The position numbers and the translations under genes were made by a program. This document shows positions 9,218 to 17,423 of a DNA stretch of 64,000 nt, in pieces; the stretch's first letter is position 1; each line of letters begins with the position of its first letter. The notes under the pieces were generated by a model that had not been told where the DNA came from, made no database searches, and worked only from the letters and a program-made list of their open reading frames with translations. This DNA is from Bacteroidota bacterium (GTDB lineage: Bacteria; Bacteroidota; Bacteroidia; Flavobacteriales; Flavobacteriaceae). The DNA lies in the NCBI GenBank assembly GCA_023446155.1, contig JAEXIT010000001.1, forward strand, positions 124,001 to 188,000, read 5' to 3'.

Positions 9218-9681
9218 CTTGTTATAGTCTTCATCTTGTTACGGACGGCCTTTTCGGATACCAACCGATCATGTAACAGTCGGATACGGTTCGGATAACG
9301 GTAGTCCAGTTGCTCAAAAAGTTTTCCATCGTAGGGAGCGATAAAAGTAGCTTTGTCATTTCCGAGGTAAACCGGCAAATGGCGATTTCCGATATAGTAA
9401 CAGAAATCGGCTGCCTCCGTTAGGTTTAACGGACTAAACTGAACCGTCAGGCATTCTTTAATCCGGAGCACGGCTATTAATTCCCCATCAGAAAACAAGC
9501 CCCCTCCATGGTACCATTCGTCTTGATTCTCCAGTTGTAAAACCAAAACTGCACCACCATATGTCGCTCTGGTAAATCGCTGTTTGCGTGTTTCAAACCA
9601 TTCCAGTTCCAAAACATCACTTACTGCGAAAACGGCATCATCAACCGGAGCTACTTCATCAATCACTACGGGCTCTTTCAT
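9214..9681 (-). CDS. UreE-like nickel chaperone, second copy
   Basis: A 155-residue protein related to UreE. It carries GNRHLPVYLG around residues 98-107, equivalent to GNKHLPL of the ureE at 445-945, with the conserved His at the same residue number (101). The rest is well diverged. A longer reading from 9741 is possible, but the ATG at 9681 overlaps the hypB stop as TAATG, which favours the shorter start. It lies between hypB and the importer genes rather than with ureF. Inference: it carries nickel between HypAB or the importer and urease, or replaces UreE under some conditions. It has no His-rich tail. Confidence 0.82.
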   Translation of the reverse strand: MKEPVVIDEVAPVDDAVFAVSDVLELEWFETRKQRFTRATYGGAVLVLQLENQDEWYHGGGLFSDGELIAVLRIKECLTVQFSPLNLTEAADFCYYIGNRHLPVYLGNDKATFIAPYDGKLFEQLDYRYPNRIRLLHDRLVSEKAVRNKMKTITR

Positions 9682-10400
9682 TATATTGTTTTCGAAATTT
9701 TTCTTTTTTCGGCCACTTTTTGTTTTAACCATCCGGTCCATTCGTCCAGTCCATCGCCATTTAACGTACTGATGGTCATCACTTCCAATTCCGGATTTAC
9801 CTCGCGGGCATCTTTTGTCACCGCTTCGACCGAAAACGGCACATAAGGCAATAAATCTGCTTTGGACACCAACATCAGTTCACTTGTTAAGAACATGCGT
9901 GGATATTTTTTCGGTTTATCATCGCCTTCGGTCGATGCCAAAAGTGTTACCCGGTAATCTTCGCCCAAATCGAATGCCGACGGACATAACAGATTTCCGA
10001 CATTTTCGATAAAAAGCAAATCGGTCCCTACCAGATTGATGTGCTCCAAAGCCTGTAGAATCATTTGTGCTTCAATATGGCACATCCCTCCGGTTACAAT
10101 CTGAAGCGCATTAAGTCCGGCTTCGCGCATACGAACCGCATCCCGTTCGGTTTCCGGATCGCCCACCAAAACCGAAATATTCAGTTCACTGGCCAGTCGT
10201 TTTCCCGTTTCCTGCATCAGCGTCGTTTTTCCCGATCCCGGCGAAGAACACACATTGATCACGCAGACATCTTTTAGTTTTTCGCGAATTGCTTTCGCCA
10301 CAAAATCATTGGCTTTTAGCAGATGTAAAGTCGTATTGTCACATTGTACGGAACCTACACGGTTTCCCGCACTTTTAGGAGTTGCAGGTGAATTTGACAT
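9681..10400 (-). CDS. hypB: Nickel-incorporation GTPase HypB
   Basis: HypB is a SIMIBI-class GTPase that works with HypA in nickel delivery. The 239-residue protein has the P-loop SSPGSGKTT (residues 52-60), the metal site Cys107-His108 (GGMCHIEA), a third conserved Cys139 (NLLCP) and the guanine-recognition VSKADLL. The N-terminus lacks both the CxxCGC high-affinity site of E. coli HypB and a His-rich stretch. It starts 11 bp after hypA. No hydrogenase genes are visible, and the operon carries urease, so urease maturation is the likely purpose, as known for Helicobacter HypAB. Confidence 0.96.
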   Translation of the reverse strand: MSNSPATPKSAGNRVGSVQCDNTTLHLLKANDFVAKAIREKLKDVCVINVCSSPGSGKTTLMQETGKRLASELNISVLVGDPETERDAVRMREAGLNALQIVTGGMCHIEAQMILQALEHINLVGTDLLFIENVGNLLCPSAFDLGEDYRVTLLASTEGDDKPKKYPRMFLTSELMLVSKADLLPYVPFSVEAVTKDAREVNPELEVMTISTLNGDGLDEWTGWLKQKVAEKRKISKTI

Positions 10401-10411
10401 ATTTTTTGATT

Positions 10412-10750
10412 TTATTTAAAAGTTACTTTAGAAATAAACAGTTCATTTCCCTGAACTATCGTTGTGGAAGGCTGTCCACAGGGACAGACAAACCGATGGT
10501 AGCGGACGGGAAAATCCGTGTTACAATGTTCGCAGTGTGCCACGATATCGTTTACAACCACTTCCAGTTCGATATCTTTATAGGCTATGGTATTGGCGAT
10601 GAAGGCATCGAAAGCGTTCTGAATGAGCACCGGTTGTACATTGGACAACAGTCCGGCCGTTACCTGAATTTTAGCAATTGCCTCCACTCGGGTGTCATAA
10701 TGCTCCTCCAACGTCTCAAAAATATCCTTCACTATACTTAATTCGTGCAT
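10412..10750 (-). CDS. hypA: Nickel metallochaperone HypA
   Basis: HypA binds nickel through its N-terminal Met-His-Glu and zinc through a four-cysteine site. The 112-residue product begins MHELSIVKDI and has Cys73-x2-Cys76 (CEHC) and Cys89-x-Cys91 (CPC), which is the standard zinc finger. It is the first gene of the nickel/urease operon: upstream is 102 bp and then a same-strand secreted hypothetical. A 16-bp perfect palindrome sits about 47 bp before the start codon and could be the operon's operator. Confidence 0.97.
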   Translation of the reverse strand: MHELSIVKDIFETLEEHYDTRVEAIAKIQVTAGLLSNVQPVLIQNAFDAFIANTIAYKDIELEVVVNDIVAHCEHCNTDFPVRYHRFVCPCGQPSTTIVQGNELFISKVTFK

Positions 10751-10796
10751 AGTCTTAGAAAAGGTAATTAAAGTCCGTAAAAATTACTTCGGGAAG

Positions 10797-10812
10797 TTTT
10801 CTGATCAGAAAA
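10797..10812. promoter_or_regulatory. 16-bp perfect palindrome upstream of hypA, candidate operator
   Basis: The sequence TTTTCTGATCAGAAAA is a perfect palindrome located 47 bp before the hypA start codon. Its position fits a repressor or activator site for the nickel/urease operon. It does not match the classic NikR operator (GTATGA-N16-TCATAC). The binding protein is unknown. Confidence 0.45.
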
Positions 10813-10852
10813 TCCGAATAGGGATATAAGAAAATAAAACGCTAAACAGCTG

Positions 10853-11242
10853 TTATAGTGTTGAAAAAGGAATTTTCAACTGGTGGTACAACAAGTACCT
10901 AAGTGGGAGTACCACAGGACCATCCGAAGAAAAAATGGCCTGCTTTTGTGGCTCTTTGACTCCTGTAATCCATAATGCCTCATACCAGGCATTAATGTTA
11001 GGAAACAGAATGGAGGGTGTATTTTTATCGTTCGTTGTATCGGCGTCATTATCACCATCCGCCGGAATAAAAACAACTAAATCCGATTTGGTTTCGGACG
11101 TATATACTACTATACTTTTTTTCGTTTTTTGCTCGTTTGACTGTGTTTTAAAAACAGTACAATTCTGTACATCGATACTGGCCTTTGCCGGAGCGAAAGG
11201 AGCCAAAATAAAAATGAGTACAAAAAATAACAGCCTAACCAT
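10853..11242 (-). CDS. Hypothetical secreted protein
   Basis: A 129-residue protein with a hydrophobic N-terminal signal (about residues 1-21, ending in PAKA-S) and no domain that I recognise. The mature part is polar, with an Asp/Asn-rich stretch (PADGDNDADTTNDKN, about 76-90). It lies just upstream of hypA on the same strand, separated by 102 bp that contain a palindrome, so it is probably a separate unit. An overlapping plus-strand frame exists, but it has no signal peptide or start context. Confidence 0.6.
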   Translation of the reverse strand: MVRLLFFVLIFILAPFAPAKASIDVQNCTVFKTQSNEQKTKKSIVVYTSETKSDLVVFIPADGDNDADTTNDKNTPSILFPNINAWYEALWITGVKEPQKQAIFSSDGPVVLPLRYLLYHQLKIPFSTL

Positions 11243-11419
11243 CTATAAACTATGCTTTAACGAAATGAATCTATTCTTCACATAGCAAATGTACGCCAAA
11301 GAGGACGTATCAAAATAGCACAAATCTTGACTAAAATTTCACGAAACAAGGGTATTTGTTGTCAATCCGGTTTTCATTTCGGCATATCGTTTTTTTTGAC
11401 AGGAATTGAGATCGGTAAA

Positions 11420-12190
11420 TTATTTAAAATTGTAGTTCAGTGCCAACCCGGCTTTATTGTCGAAATACATCGGACTAAAACACACCCGGTTATCCTTTTT
11501 CACCTCAAACGTCAGTGGATTAAAATAATAGGTTAAAATAGCCGTAGTCATACCAATTCCGGCGCCTGCGGTTATATCACTCACCCAATGGCGGTTGTTC
11601 ATCACCCGCAGTGTTCCGGTAGTTGTTGCCACCAGGAATCCGGCACTGGCAAACCATATATTGCTATTTCGATATTCTAAAAAATGTAAGGTTGCACAGG
11701 TAAAAGCAGCCGCAGTATGTCCGGACGGAAAAGCATTATTTGCCGAGCCATCCGGTCGTAAATCACCGATATTATTTTTTAACGGTAATGTAATCGCTGT
11801 TAGCAACAATTTCGAAACCAACATATTCGAAAGCATACGGGCATTACTATGCTCGGATTTGAATCCCATATAATTCCCTCCAAACGTCAACGCAATCGAA
11901 CTGTACTGGAAATAATCGTCGAAAGAGGTTTTGAAAGATCCAAAATTCCGATCTCTATATTCCTTCACATCGTTATTAATTGCGGAGTGTCGAAGCAACG
12001 TACCACCAATAATCAGTGCCGACGGAATAATCAGTTTTTTATACGAAAAGCAGTCCTGTTTTAGCAAGGTATCGGATGTTACCAACATTTTGGATGTTAC
12101 CAAAGTATCGGATACTGTTTGTGAAAAGCATGAAACAGGGAGGCACAGTGCTGCAATAATACAGCATAGTAAATGGTGGATTTTTGTCAT
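11420..12190 (-). CDS. PAP2 superfamily phosphatase (membrane/periplasmic)
   Basis: A 256-residue type 2 phosphatidic acid phosphatase-like protein. It has a signal peptide (about 1-24, ending CFSQ) and the three catalytic motifs: K-x6-RP (KNNIGDLRP), PSGH (FPSGHTAAAF) and R-x5-H-x3-D (RVMNNRHWVSD). Likely substrates are lipid phosphates or undecaprenyl diphosphate at the outer face of the inner membrane; the sequence cannot decide. It is translationally coupled (TAATG, 1-bp overlap) to a second PAP2 gene upstream. Confidence 0.9.
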   Translation of the reverse strand: MTKIHHLLCCIIAALCLPVSCFSQTVSDTLVTSKMLVTSDTLLKQDCFSYKKLIIPSALIIGGTLLRHSAINNDVKEYRDRNFGSFKTSFDDYFQYSSIALTFGGNYMGFKSEHSNARMLSNMLVSKLLLTAITLPLKNNIGDLRPDGSANNAFPSGHTAAAFTCATLHFLEYRNSNIWFASAGFLVATTTGTLRVMNNRHWVSDITAGAGIGMTTAILTYYFNPLTFEVKKDNRVCFSPMYFDNKAGLALNYNFK

Positions 12191-13179
12191 TAGAATGTCA
12201 TTTTAAGGCCTAAAGTTTGAAAGCCATAGCGGTGGTAATTTCCGGTAACCCGGAGATCGTATTTTTTTTTGAGGTTAACCTGACCGTCTTTTTTGCGATC
12301 AATAAAACGGTTTCGGGCAATATTTTTTCCGCTAAAATACCCGATGATCAAGGCCAGCGGATAATCGGATATCCAGTGTACTTCACTTTGAACCATTTGG
12401 AAACTTAAAAGTCCAATAGCTGAATAACCAACCGGTTTAAGCCATTTCACCTCAGGATAATTGGTGGTAATCACTGTAAAAGCCGACATAATAGTGGCCA
12501 GGTGGCCGGATGGAAAAGCATCGTAAGTAGGTGTATTTTCGCCATAGGCCGTAAAAGAAGGAAACGGATTCCAATCGCCGCCTGGATTACCATTTTCCCG
12601 TGCTATAAATGGACTTTCCCGACCCGTAGTTCGTTTGAGTACCTGGATATAAAATCCTGAAAGCGCCATACTTTCAAGCATACCCGAAGCGGTGGCATAG
12701 GCGCGGTAATCGTTTGTAAAAAGGGCATGCGTCATAAAACCAGCCGACAATAGCAATACTGTTGTTCCATTCCCTACCAGATAAAACGCCGCACCGGTAT
12801 TCTGAGGAATATTACTCAGCGGTCCTAAACTCCCGTATTTATTATCGGGCGACAATCCCATTTTATCCGCAAATCTTCGGGATTCATCGATAATATCCTG
12901 ATCAAATGGGATCATTACCGCCGTAGCCGCTAAAGCACCTCCTAAGTACCAGGCGTGATCATCGGCAATAAAATCGCGGTTGGTATCTTTGAAATCCTGC
13001 CAGAGATTGGTAACCGGTTCGTGCCATTTGGGTTGGTAGTAAATTCGTTCGGTATTCGCATCGATGGTATACGTTTGCGTTTTTCGATTTTCAAAACGTT
13101 TGTTATGTATGGACAGCGAATCCGATTGCGAAAAAACGCATCCGGAAAACAGTAAAAGTAATGGAACGAACTTATTCAT
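12190..13179 (-). CDS. PAP2 superfamily protein
   Basis: A 329-residue PAP2 protein. The ATG at 13179 is preferred over an upstream one at 13254 because it gives a signal peptide (MNKFVPLLLLFSGCVFSQ) and because a good flavobacterial promoter lies between the two. PSGH (FPSGHLATIM) and the final His-x3-Asp (HWISD) are present. The Arg expected six residues before that His is a Met (FQMVQSEVH), so phosphate binding may differ. The pair of coupled PAP2 genes could have arisen by duplication. Confidence 0.87.
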   Translation of the reverse strand: MNKFVPLLLLFSGCVFSQSDSLSIHNKRFENRKTQTYTIDANTERIYYQPKWHEPVTNLWQDFKDTNRDFIADDHAWYLGGALAATAVMIPFDQDIIDESRRFADKMGLSPDNKYGSLGPLSNIPQNTGAAFYLVGNGTTVLLLSAGFMTHALFTNDYRAYATASGMLESMALSGFYIQVLKRTTGRESPFIARENGNPGGDWNPFPSFTAYGENTPTYDAFPSGHLATIMSAFTVITTNYPEVKWLKPVGYSAIGLLSFQMVQSEVHWISDYPLALIIGYFSGKNIARNRFIDRKKDGQVNLKKKYDLRVTGNYHRYGFQTLGLKMTF

Positions 13180-13509
13180 TGTTGTTTTTAAAAGTGTGCC
13201 AAAAATAGAGTAATAAAATTCATACCAAAATTTTACTGCAAAATAATTTTTCATAAAAATGTTAAATTTTCTTATATAAATATATTTACCACTATTATTT
13301 TAAATTGATGTTAACTTTTTCTTACTATTTTAAAAAAATTATTAAACTATACCCATTAAAGGACTTTTTGCCCCTCTATTCGGACCAATTTTTAGTATCG
13401 GAAGGAATTTCACGGTAGGCTTACTTCGGAACAAAACGTCATTTATCGGCACAATTATAATTGATTATTTGCTACTTTTAAACCCGTATTATCCTAACAC
13501 CGATATACC
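13180..13509. other. Intergenic region between the PAP2 and AraC genes
   Basis: A 330-bp divergent intergenic stretch that is very AT-rich around 13255-13350. Apart from the minus-strand promoter at 13200-13229 I see no gene or hairpin. A promoter for the AraC-type gene is expected near 13460-13500, but no full consensus was found. Confidence 0.5.
13200..13229 (-). promoter_or_regulatory. Flavobacterial promoter of the PAP2 pair
   Basis: Read on the minus strand, TTTG (13229-13226) is followed after 18 nt by TATTTTTG (13207-13200), a full match to the TTTG-N17..23-TAnnTTTG consensus. It lies 20 bp before the ATG at 13179 and supports that start. Confidence 0.7.
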
Positions 13510-14265
13510 ATGGATAAGGATTTCCAATATCAATTCCGCGACCCGGAACCTGTACTTGCCGACTATATCGAGAGTATCGGGATATTTTCCAATCCTTCCG
13601 ATCAGGAAAAGGACGTTGTGGTAATGCCCGATGGTCGGATTGACCTGTTTTTTTCACAAACGGCATTCAATCCCTTTCAAACCTTACTTCTCGGACTCGA
13701 GACCTATCCCGAGCAAAGGAGCATTCAGCCGCAAACCCGTACTTTTGTAATTAGCTTTAAACCATTAGGCGCTGAGTATATCCTGCAAAAATCTATCGCT
13801 GCACTACTGAATACCGCTACAATGCTAGCTGATAATTTCTGGGATTTCGGCGCGGCGGATTTTATTGACTTTGACACTTTTTACAAAAAGGCCACCCAAA
13901 TACTAACAGCTCATTTACCCCAAAAAACAGACCTGCGAAAACACCGGCTTTTTGAATTGATCTATACCTCCAAAGGCGAAATGAGCGTTGCGGAGCTTTC
14001 GGAAAAAACCGTGTGGAGCAGTCGGCAGATTAACCGTTATTTCAACCAACAGTTTGGGCTTTCACTAAAAGCGTATTGCACCATTCTACGTTTCAGAGCC
14101 TCACTGGAACATATCGCCCAAGGCAAATTATTTCCGGAATTAAACTTTACCGATCAGAACCATTTTATAAAGGAGATCAAAAAATTCTCGGGTGTCGTTC
14201 CGAGCGAACTATCCAAAAATCAAAACGACCGATTTGTACTAGTATCCGTTTTAAAACAGCGATAG
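13510..14265 (+). CDS. AraC family transcriptional regulator
   Basis: A 251-residue regulator. Residues about 1-140 form an N-terminal ligand/sensor domain with PDGRIDLFFS and FKPLGAEYIL, as in AraC proteins with a DUF6597-like domain. Residues about 150-240 form the double helix-turn-helix, with MSVAELSEKTVWSSRQINRYF and FTDQNHFIKEIKKFSGVVPSE. It is 26 bp upstream of a TetX-like monooxygenase on the same strand, so it probably controls that gene. The inducer is unknown. Confidence 0.92.
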   Translation: MDKDFQYQFRDPEPVLADYIESIGIFSNPSDQEKDVVVMPDGRIDLFFSQTAFNPFQTLLLGLETYPEQRSIQPQTRTFVISFKPLGAEYILQKSIAALLNTATMLADNFWDFGAADFIDFDTFYKKATQILTAHLPQKTDLRKHRLFELIYTSKGEMSVAELSEKTVWSSRQINRYFNQQFGLSLKAYCTILRFRASLEHIAQGKLFPELNFTDQNHFIKEIKKFSGVVPSELSKNQNDRFVLVSVLKQR

Positions 14266-14291
14266 CTTTGTATCCATAGTAAATATAGGAT

Positions 14292-15449
14292 ATGAAACCA
14301 GCACATAAACAAATCGCCATTATAGGCGGTGGTCCCGGAGGACTAACATTAGCCCGGCTTTTACAACTTCAGGGAATCAACGTAACCGTATACGAACGCG
14401 ATTATAATCGGGAAGCCCGCTTACAGGGTTCACCTTTGGATTTACACGAAGGATCGGGTCTGGCAGCCGTATACAAAGCCGGCTTATTCGAAACTTTCAA
14501 GCGTCATTTTCGCCCCGGCGCCGACAAAAAATTGATCATGAACGAAAAAGCCGAAATCGCCTATAGTGATCACGATTTCAAACCGTTGGAAAACTTTGGC
14601 CATACCCATTTCCGACCAGAGATCGATCGCGGTCCGTTGCGCAACATGCTTTTGGATTCTTTACAACCGGAAACTGTAGTTTGGGATAGCCATTTTATCC
14701 GAATGGAAAAGCAAGGCGAAGGTTGGCAATTGTATTTTCACAATGGCACGACTGCTTATGCCGATCTTGTCGTGGCTGCCGATGGTGCTAATTCGAAAAT
14801 ACGTCCGTACCTTACCGATATCAAACCTTTTTACTCTGGTATTACCATGGTGGAATTTACGATTCCAAATGCCAACAAAGCCATTCCGAATATACATACT
14901 TTATTAAACGACGGTAAAATTATGGCTTTCGGAAAAGAAAAATGCTTGCTTATGGGCATGAAAGGCAATGGTGAATTAACCTTTTATGCCAGTCTTAAAG
15001 TTCCGGAAAACTGGGCAACCACCAATGGTTTGGATTATTCCAACACCCAACAATTGTTGGAATGGTTTCAAGCGGAATATGTGGGATGGAACTCCAAATG
15101 GAACGAGCTGTTCGAAAGTCCTGCTACGGTTATCCCGCGTCCTATATATTGTATGCCTTTGGATCAGACCTGGGAAGCGCAATCCAATGTGACGCTCCTT
15201 GGTGACGCAGCCCACGTAATGCCACCGTTTGCAGGCGAAGGCGCTAATATGGCCATGCTCGATGCGCTGGAATTAAGCGAATTCCTGACGTCGACTGAAT
15301 ACGAAACCCTACAGGAAGCGATAGCTGCTTATGAAACGAATATGCGGCAACGAGCCGCCAAAGCCGCTCAGGAATCCCTTGAAAATGGCGAGCGAATGCA
15401 TTCCGATAATGCCATAATGATTATGTTGAAAATGTTTAGTGATCATTAA
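14292..15449 (+). CDS. FAD-dependent monooxygenase, TetX-like
   Basis: A 385-residue class A flavoprotein monooxygenase. The FAD site is IIGGGPGGLTLARLL (about 10-24) with YERD after beta-2; the second motif is LVVAADGANSKIR and the third LLGDAAHVMPPFAGEGANMAM. The spacing and many residues, such as REARLQGSPLDLHEGSGL, recall the tetracycline-inactivating TetX group. By eye, the TetX substrate residues Gln192 and His234 do not align to Gln and His here, so tetracycline activity is doubtful. It is probably controlled by the upstream AraC gene. Confidence 0.88.
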   Translation: MKPAHKQIAIIGGGPGGLTLARLLQLQGINVTVYERDYNREARLQGSPLDLHEGSGLAAVYKAGLFETFKRHFRPGADKKLIMNEKAEIAYSDHDFKPLENFGHTHFRPEIDRGPLRNMLLDSLQPETVVWDSHFIRMEKQGEGWQLYFHNGTTAYADLVVAADGANSKIRPYLTDIKPFYSGITMVEFTIPNANKAIPNIHTLLNDGKIMAFGKEKCLLMGMKGNGELTFYASLKVPENWATTNGLDYSNTQQLLEWFQAEYVGWNSKWNELFESPATVIPRPIYCMPLDQTWEAQSNVTLLGDAAHVMPPFAGEGANMAMLDALELSEFLTSTEYETLQEAIAAYETNMRQRAAKAAQESLENGERMHSDNAIMIMLKMFSDH

Positions 15450-15611
15450 TTTCTTTAGAAAAAGGAAGGTAGGACAAGTTTTAGAAATGGGATTTGTCCT
15501 GCTATTCATTCCGATAAACAACAAACTCCCTGATCCAATCTATTTGTTTAAATTTGTATGACTGATAAACTAATTTCTTCGAAAACGATAGAAACAACAA
15601 CATCAATAAAG

Positions 15612-15962
15612 ATGGATCATTCAAGAGTATACAAAATGGCATTTGCGAGTGTTTATCCGCATTATATTCAGAAAGCGGAAAGAAAAGGCCGCACCAAAGA
15701 TGAAGTCGACACGATTATATGCTGGCTAACCGGATATGATCAACAAAGCTTACAGCAACTTCTCGATACTAAAACCGATTTTGAAACCTTTTTTGCACAA
15801 GCGCCACAATTCAATCCGAATGTTTCCAAAATTACCGGTGTGATCTGTGGTTACCGGGTCGAAAACATTGAAGATCCGCTGATGCAGAAAATCCGCTATC
15901 TCGATAAACTGATTGACGAGCTTGCCAAAGGAAAAGCAATGGAGAAAATTTTACGGCAATAA
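15612..15962 (+). CDS. DUF2200 family protein
   Basis: A small cytosolic protein of about 116 residues with no known function. It matches DUF2200 in MAFASVYPHYIQKAERKGRT and EVDTIICWLTGYD near the N-terminus. An upstream in-frame ATG at 15558 would add 18 residues. I prefer 15612 because it gives the family's usual start (MDHSRVYKMAFASVYP) and because a TAAATTTG -7-like element lies at 15548-15555, immediately before the upstream ATG. Convergent with the MocR gene that follows. Confidence 0.85.
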   Translation: MDHSRVYKMAFASVYPHYIQKAERKGRTKDEVDTIICWLTGYDQQSLQQLLDTKTDFETFFAQAPQFNPNVSKITGVICGYRVENIEDPLMQKIRYLDKLIDELAKGKAMEKILRQ

Positions 15963-15973
15963 TCGAAATTTGT

Positions 15974-17389
15974 TTAAATACTGTTCTTAACCATAGTGCC
16001 CAGTTTTTTCAAATCGTTTTCAACGCGATCAGTCCATTCCATTGCATAATTCAGACGCATACAGTTGTTATACTGGTTGTATTGTGAAAACATTCGACCC
16101 GGTGCAAAATTCATTTTTTGCGTTAAAGCCTGATCGTACAAATCTTCCGTACAAATTCGTTTATCCAGTTCCAGCCAAAGCATAAAACCGCCTTTTGGCT
16201 GCGAAATCTTGGTGTTATCCGGAAAATAAGCTTCCACCGCACGCTGAATCTGCAAATAATTGGCATACAACTTCTGTCGAAAGGTTCTCAAATGATGATC
16301 ATATCTTCCGTATTCTAAAAAATGTGCGATCACATCCGGGAATAACGAAGGTGAACAAACCGTTTGTCCGATTTTCTGGCGGATAATTTTATCTTTAAAC
16401 TGTCCGGGTGCTACCCATCCGACGCGATACCCGGGTGCCATCGATTTGGAAACCGAACCACACCACATCACCAATCCGGCTTCATCGTAGTATTTACAAG
16501 GCTTGGGACGTTCGGCTCCGAAAAACAGATTCCCATAAATATCATCTTCAATCAGTGGCACATTATAATGGGTGATCAATCGAACCAGTTCTTTTTTATT
16601 TTCATCCGGCATCTGAAAGCCCATCGGATTATTAAAATTGGTCACAAAACAACAGGCAGCCACCTGTGGTAAAATTTCTTTTAGCGCATCGAGATCAACC
16701 CCTAAAACCGGATGCGTTGGCACTTCAATCGCACGTAATCCCAAAAGCTGAATCGCTCGCAACATTCCGAAATAGGCCGGAGTTTCAACCGCTACGGCAT
16801 CGCCCGGTTTGGTCACCGCCATCAGACCGTTATAAATCGCATTGATTGCACCGGAAGTAATCACCAGGTCATCTTCGGTAATTTTGCCTTCCAATACCAA
16901 TGCCCATTTTGCAATTTCACGACGTAAATGCTCACTCCCTTGAACCGGTTCGTAGGACGTTCCGCTATCGTCCCGATCTTTTACCGCTTTAATAATTGCT
17001 TTATTTAACTTTGCCAACGGAAGGAAATTTTTCCCCGGAATCCCTAACGCAAATTGTGTTACATCTTCATTGGCTATAGTTCCGAACACTTTGTCGACCA
17101 GATCCTGAGCAGTCTCTTTTTTTTCGGTCGCCTTAATCCGGGTTACACTGGGTAATGCCCGTTTTCGCTGTGATGTCTGACTTACAAAGTAGCCCGATTT
17201 CGGTCGTGGTTCGATCAGTGAATGACTTTCCAATTCCAAATAGGCCAATTTAACCGTATTGATGCTTACATTATACAACTTCTGCGCACTCCGGATTGAC
17301 GGTAATTTGTCGCCTTGTTGTAACGTTTCACTATGGATTTGTTCGGCTATGGTCCTGGCTATTTTTTGGTATAAGGCTTCTGTTTTCAT
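15974..17389 (-). CDS. MocR/GntR-type transcriptional regulator with aminotransferase domain
   Basis: A PLP-dependent regulator of about 471 residues. The N-terminal winged helix (about 1-70) is of the GntR type, with GDKLPSIRSAQKLYNVSINTVKLAY. The rest is a fold-type I aminotransferase domain with the PLP lysine in SVSKSMAPGYRVGW and LVITSGAINAIYNGL before it. MocR proteins often regulate vitamin B6 or amino acid genes. I take the ATG at 17389 (MKTEALYQKIA); an ATG five codons earlier is also in frame. The target is not obvious from its neighbours. Confidence 0.92.
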   Translation of the reverse strand: MKTEALYQKIARTIAEQIHSETLQQGDKLPSIRSAQKLYNVSINTVKLAYLELESHSLIEPRPKSGYFVSQTSQRKRALPSVTRIKATEKKETAQDLVDKVFGTIANEDVTQFALGIPGKNFLPLAKLNKAIIKAVKDRDDSGTSYEPVQGSEHLRREIAKWALVLEGKITEDDLVITSGAINAIYNGLMAVTKPGDAVAVETPAYFGMLRAIQLLGLRAIEVPTHPVLGVDLDALKEILPQVAACCFVTNFNNPMGFQMPDENKKELVRLITHYNVPLIEDDIYGNLFFGAERPKPCKYYDEAGLVMWCGSVSKSMAPGYRVGWVAPGQFKDKIIRQKIGQTVCSPSLFPDVIAHFLEYGRYDHHLRTFRQKLYANYLQIQRAVEAYFPDNTKISQPKGGFMLWLELDKRICTEDLYDQALTQKMNFAPGRMFSQYNQYNNCMRLNYAMEWTDRVENDLKKLGTMVKNSI

Positions 17390-17423
17390 CAGACAAATTT
17401 TCACAAATGTATTGGTAAACGCT

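Noticed and set aside
9681..10750. hypA and hypB as evidence of a [NiFe] hydrogenase locus
   Set aside because: No hydrogenase structural gene or hypC-F is in view, and the operon continues into nickel import and urease.
10935..11285. A 116-codon plus-strand frame opposite the secreted hypothetical
   Set aside because: The minus-strand frame has a proper signal peptide and lies in a run of minus-strand genes; the plus frame has neither start context nor homology signs.
14292..15449. Calling the flavin monooxygenase a tetracycline resistance gene (tetX)
   Set aside because: Key substrate residues of TetX are not conserved by eye, and no mobile or resistance context surrounds it.
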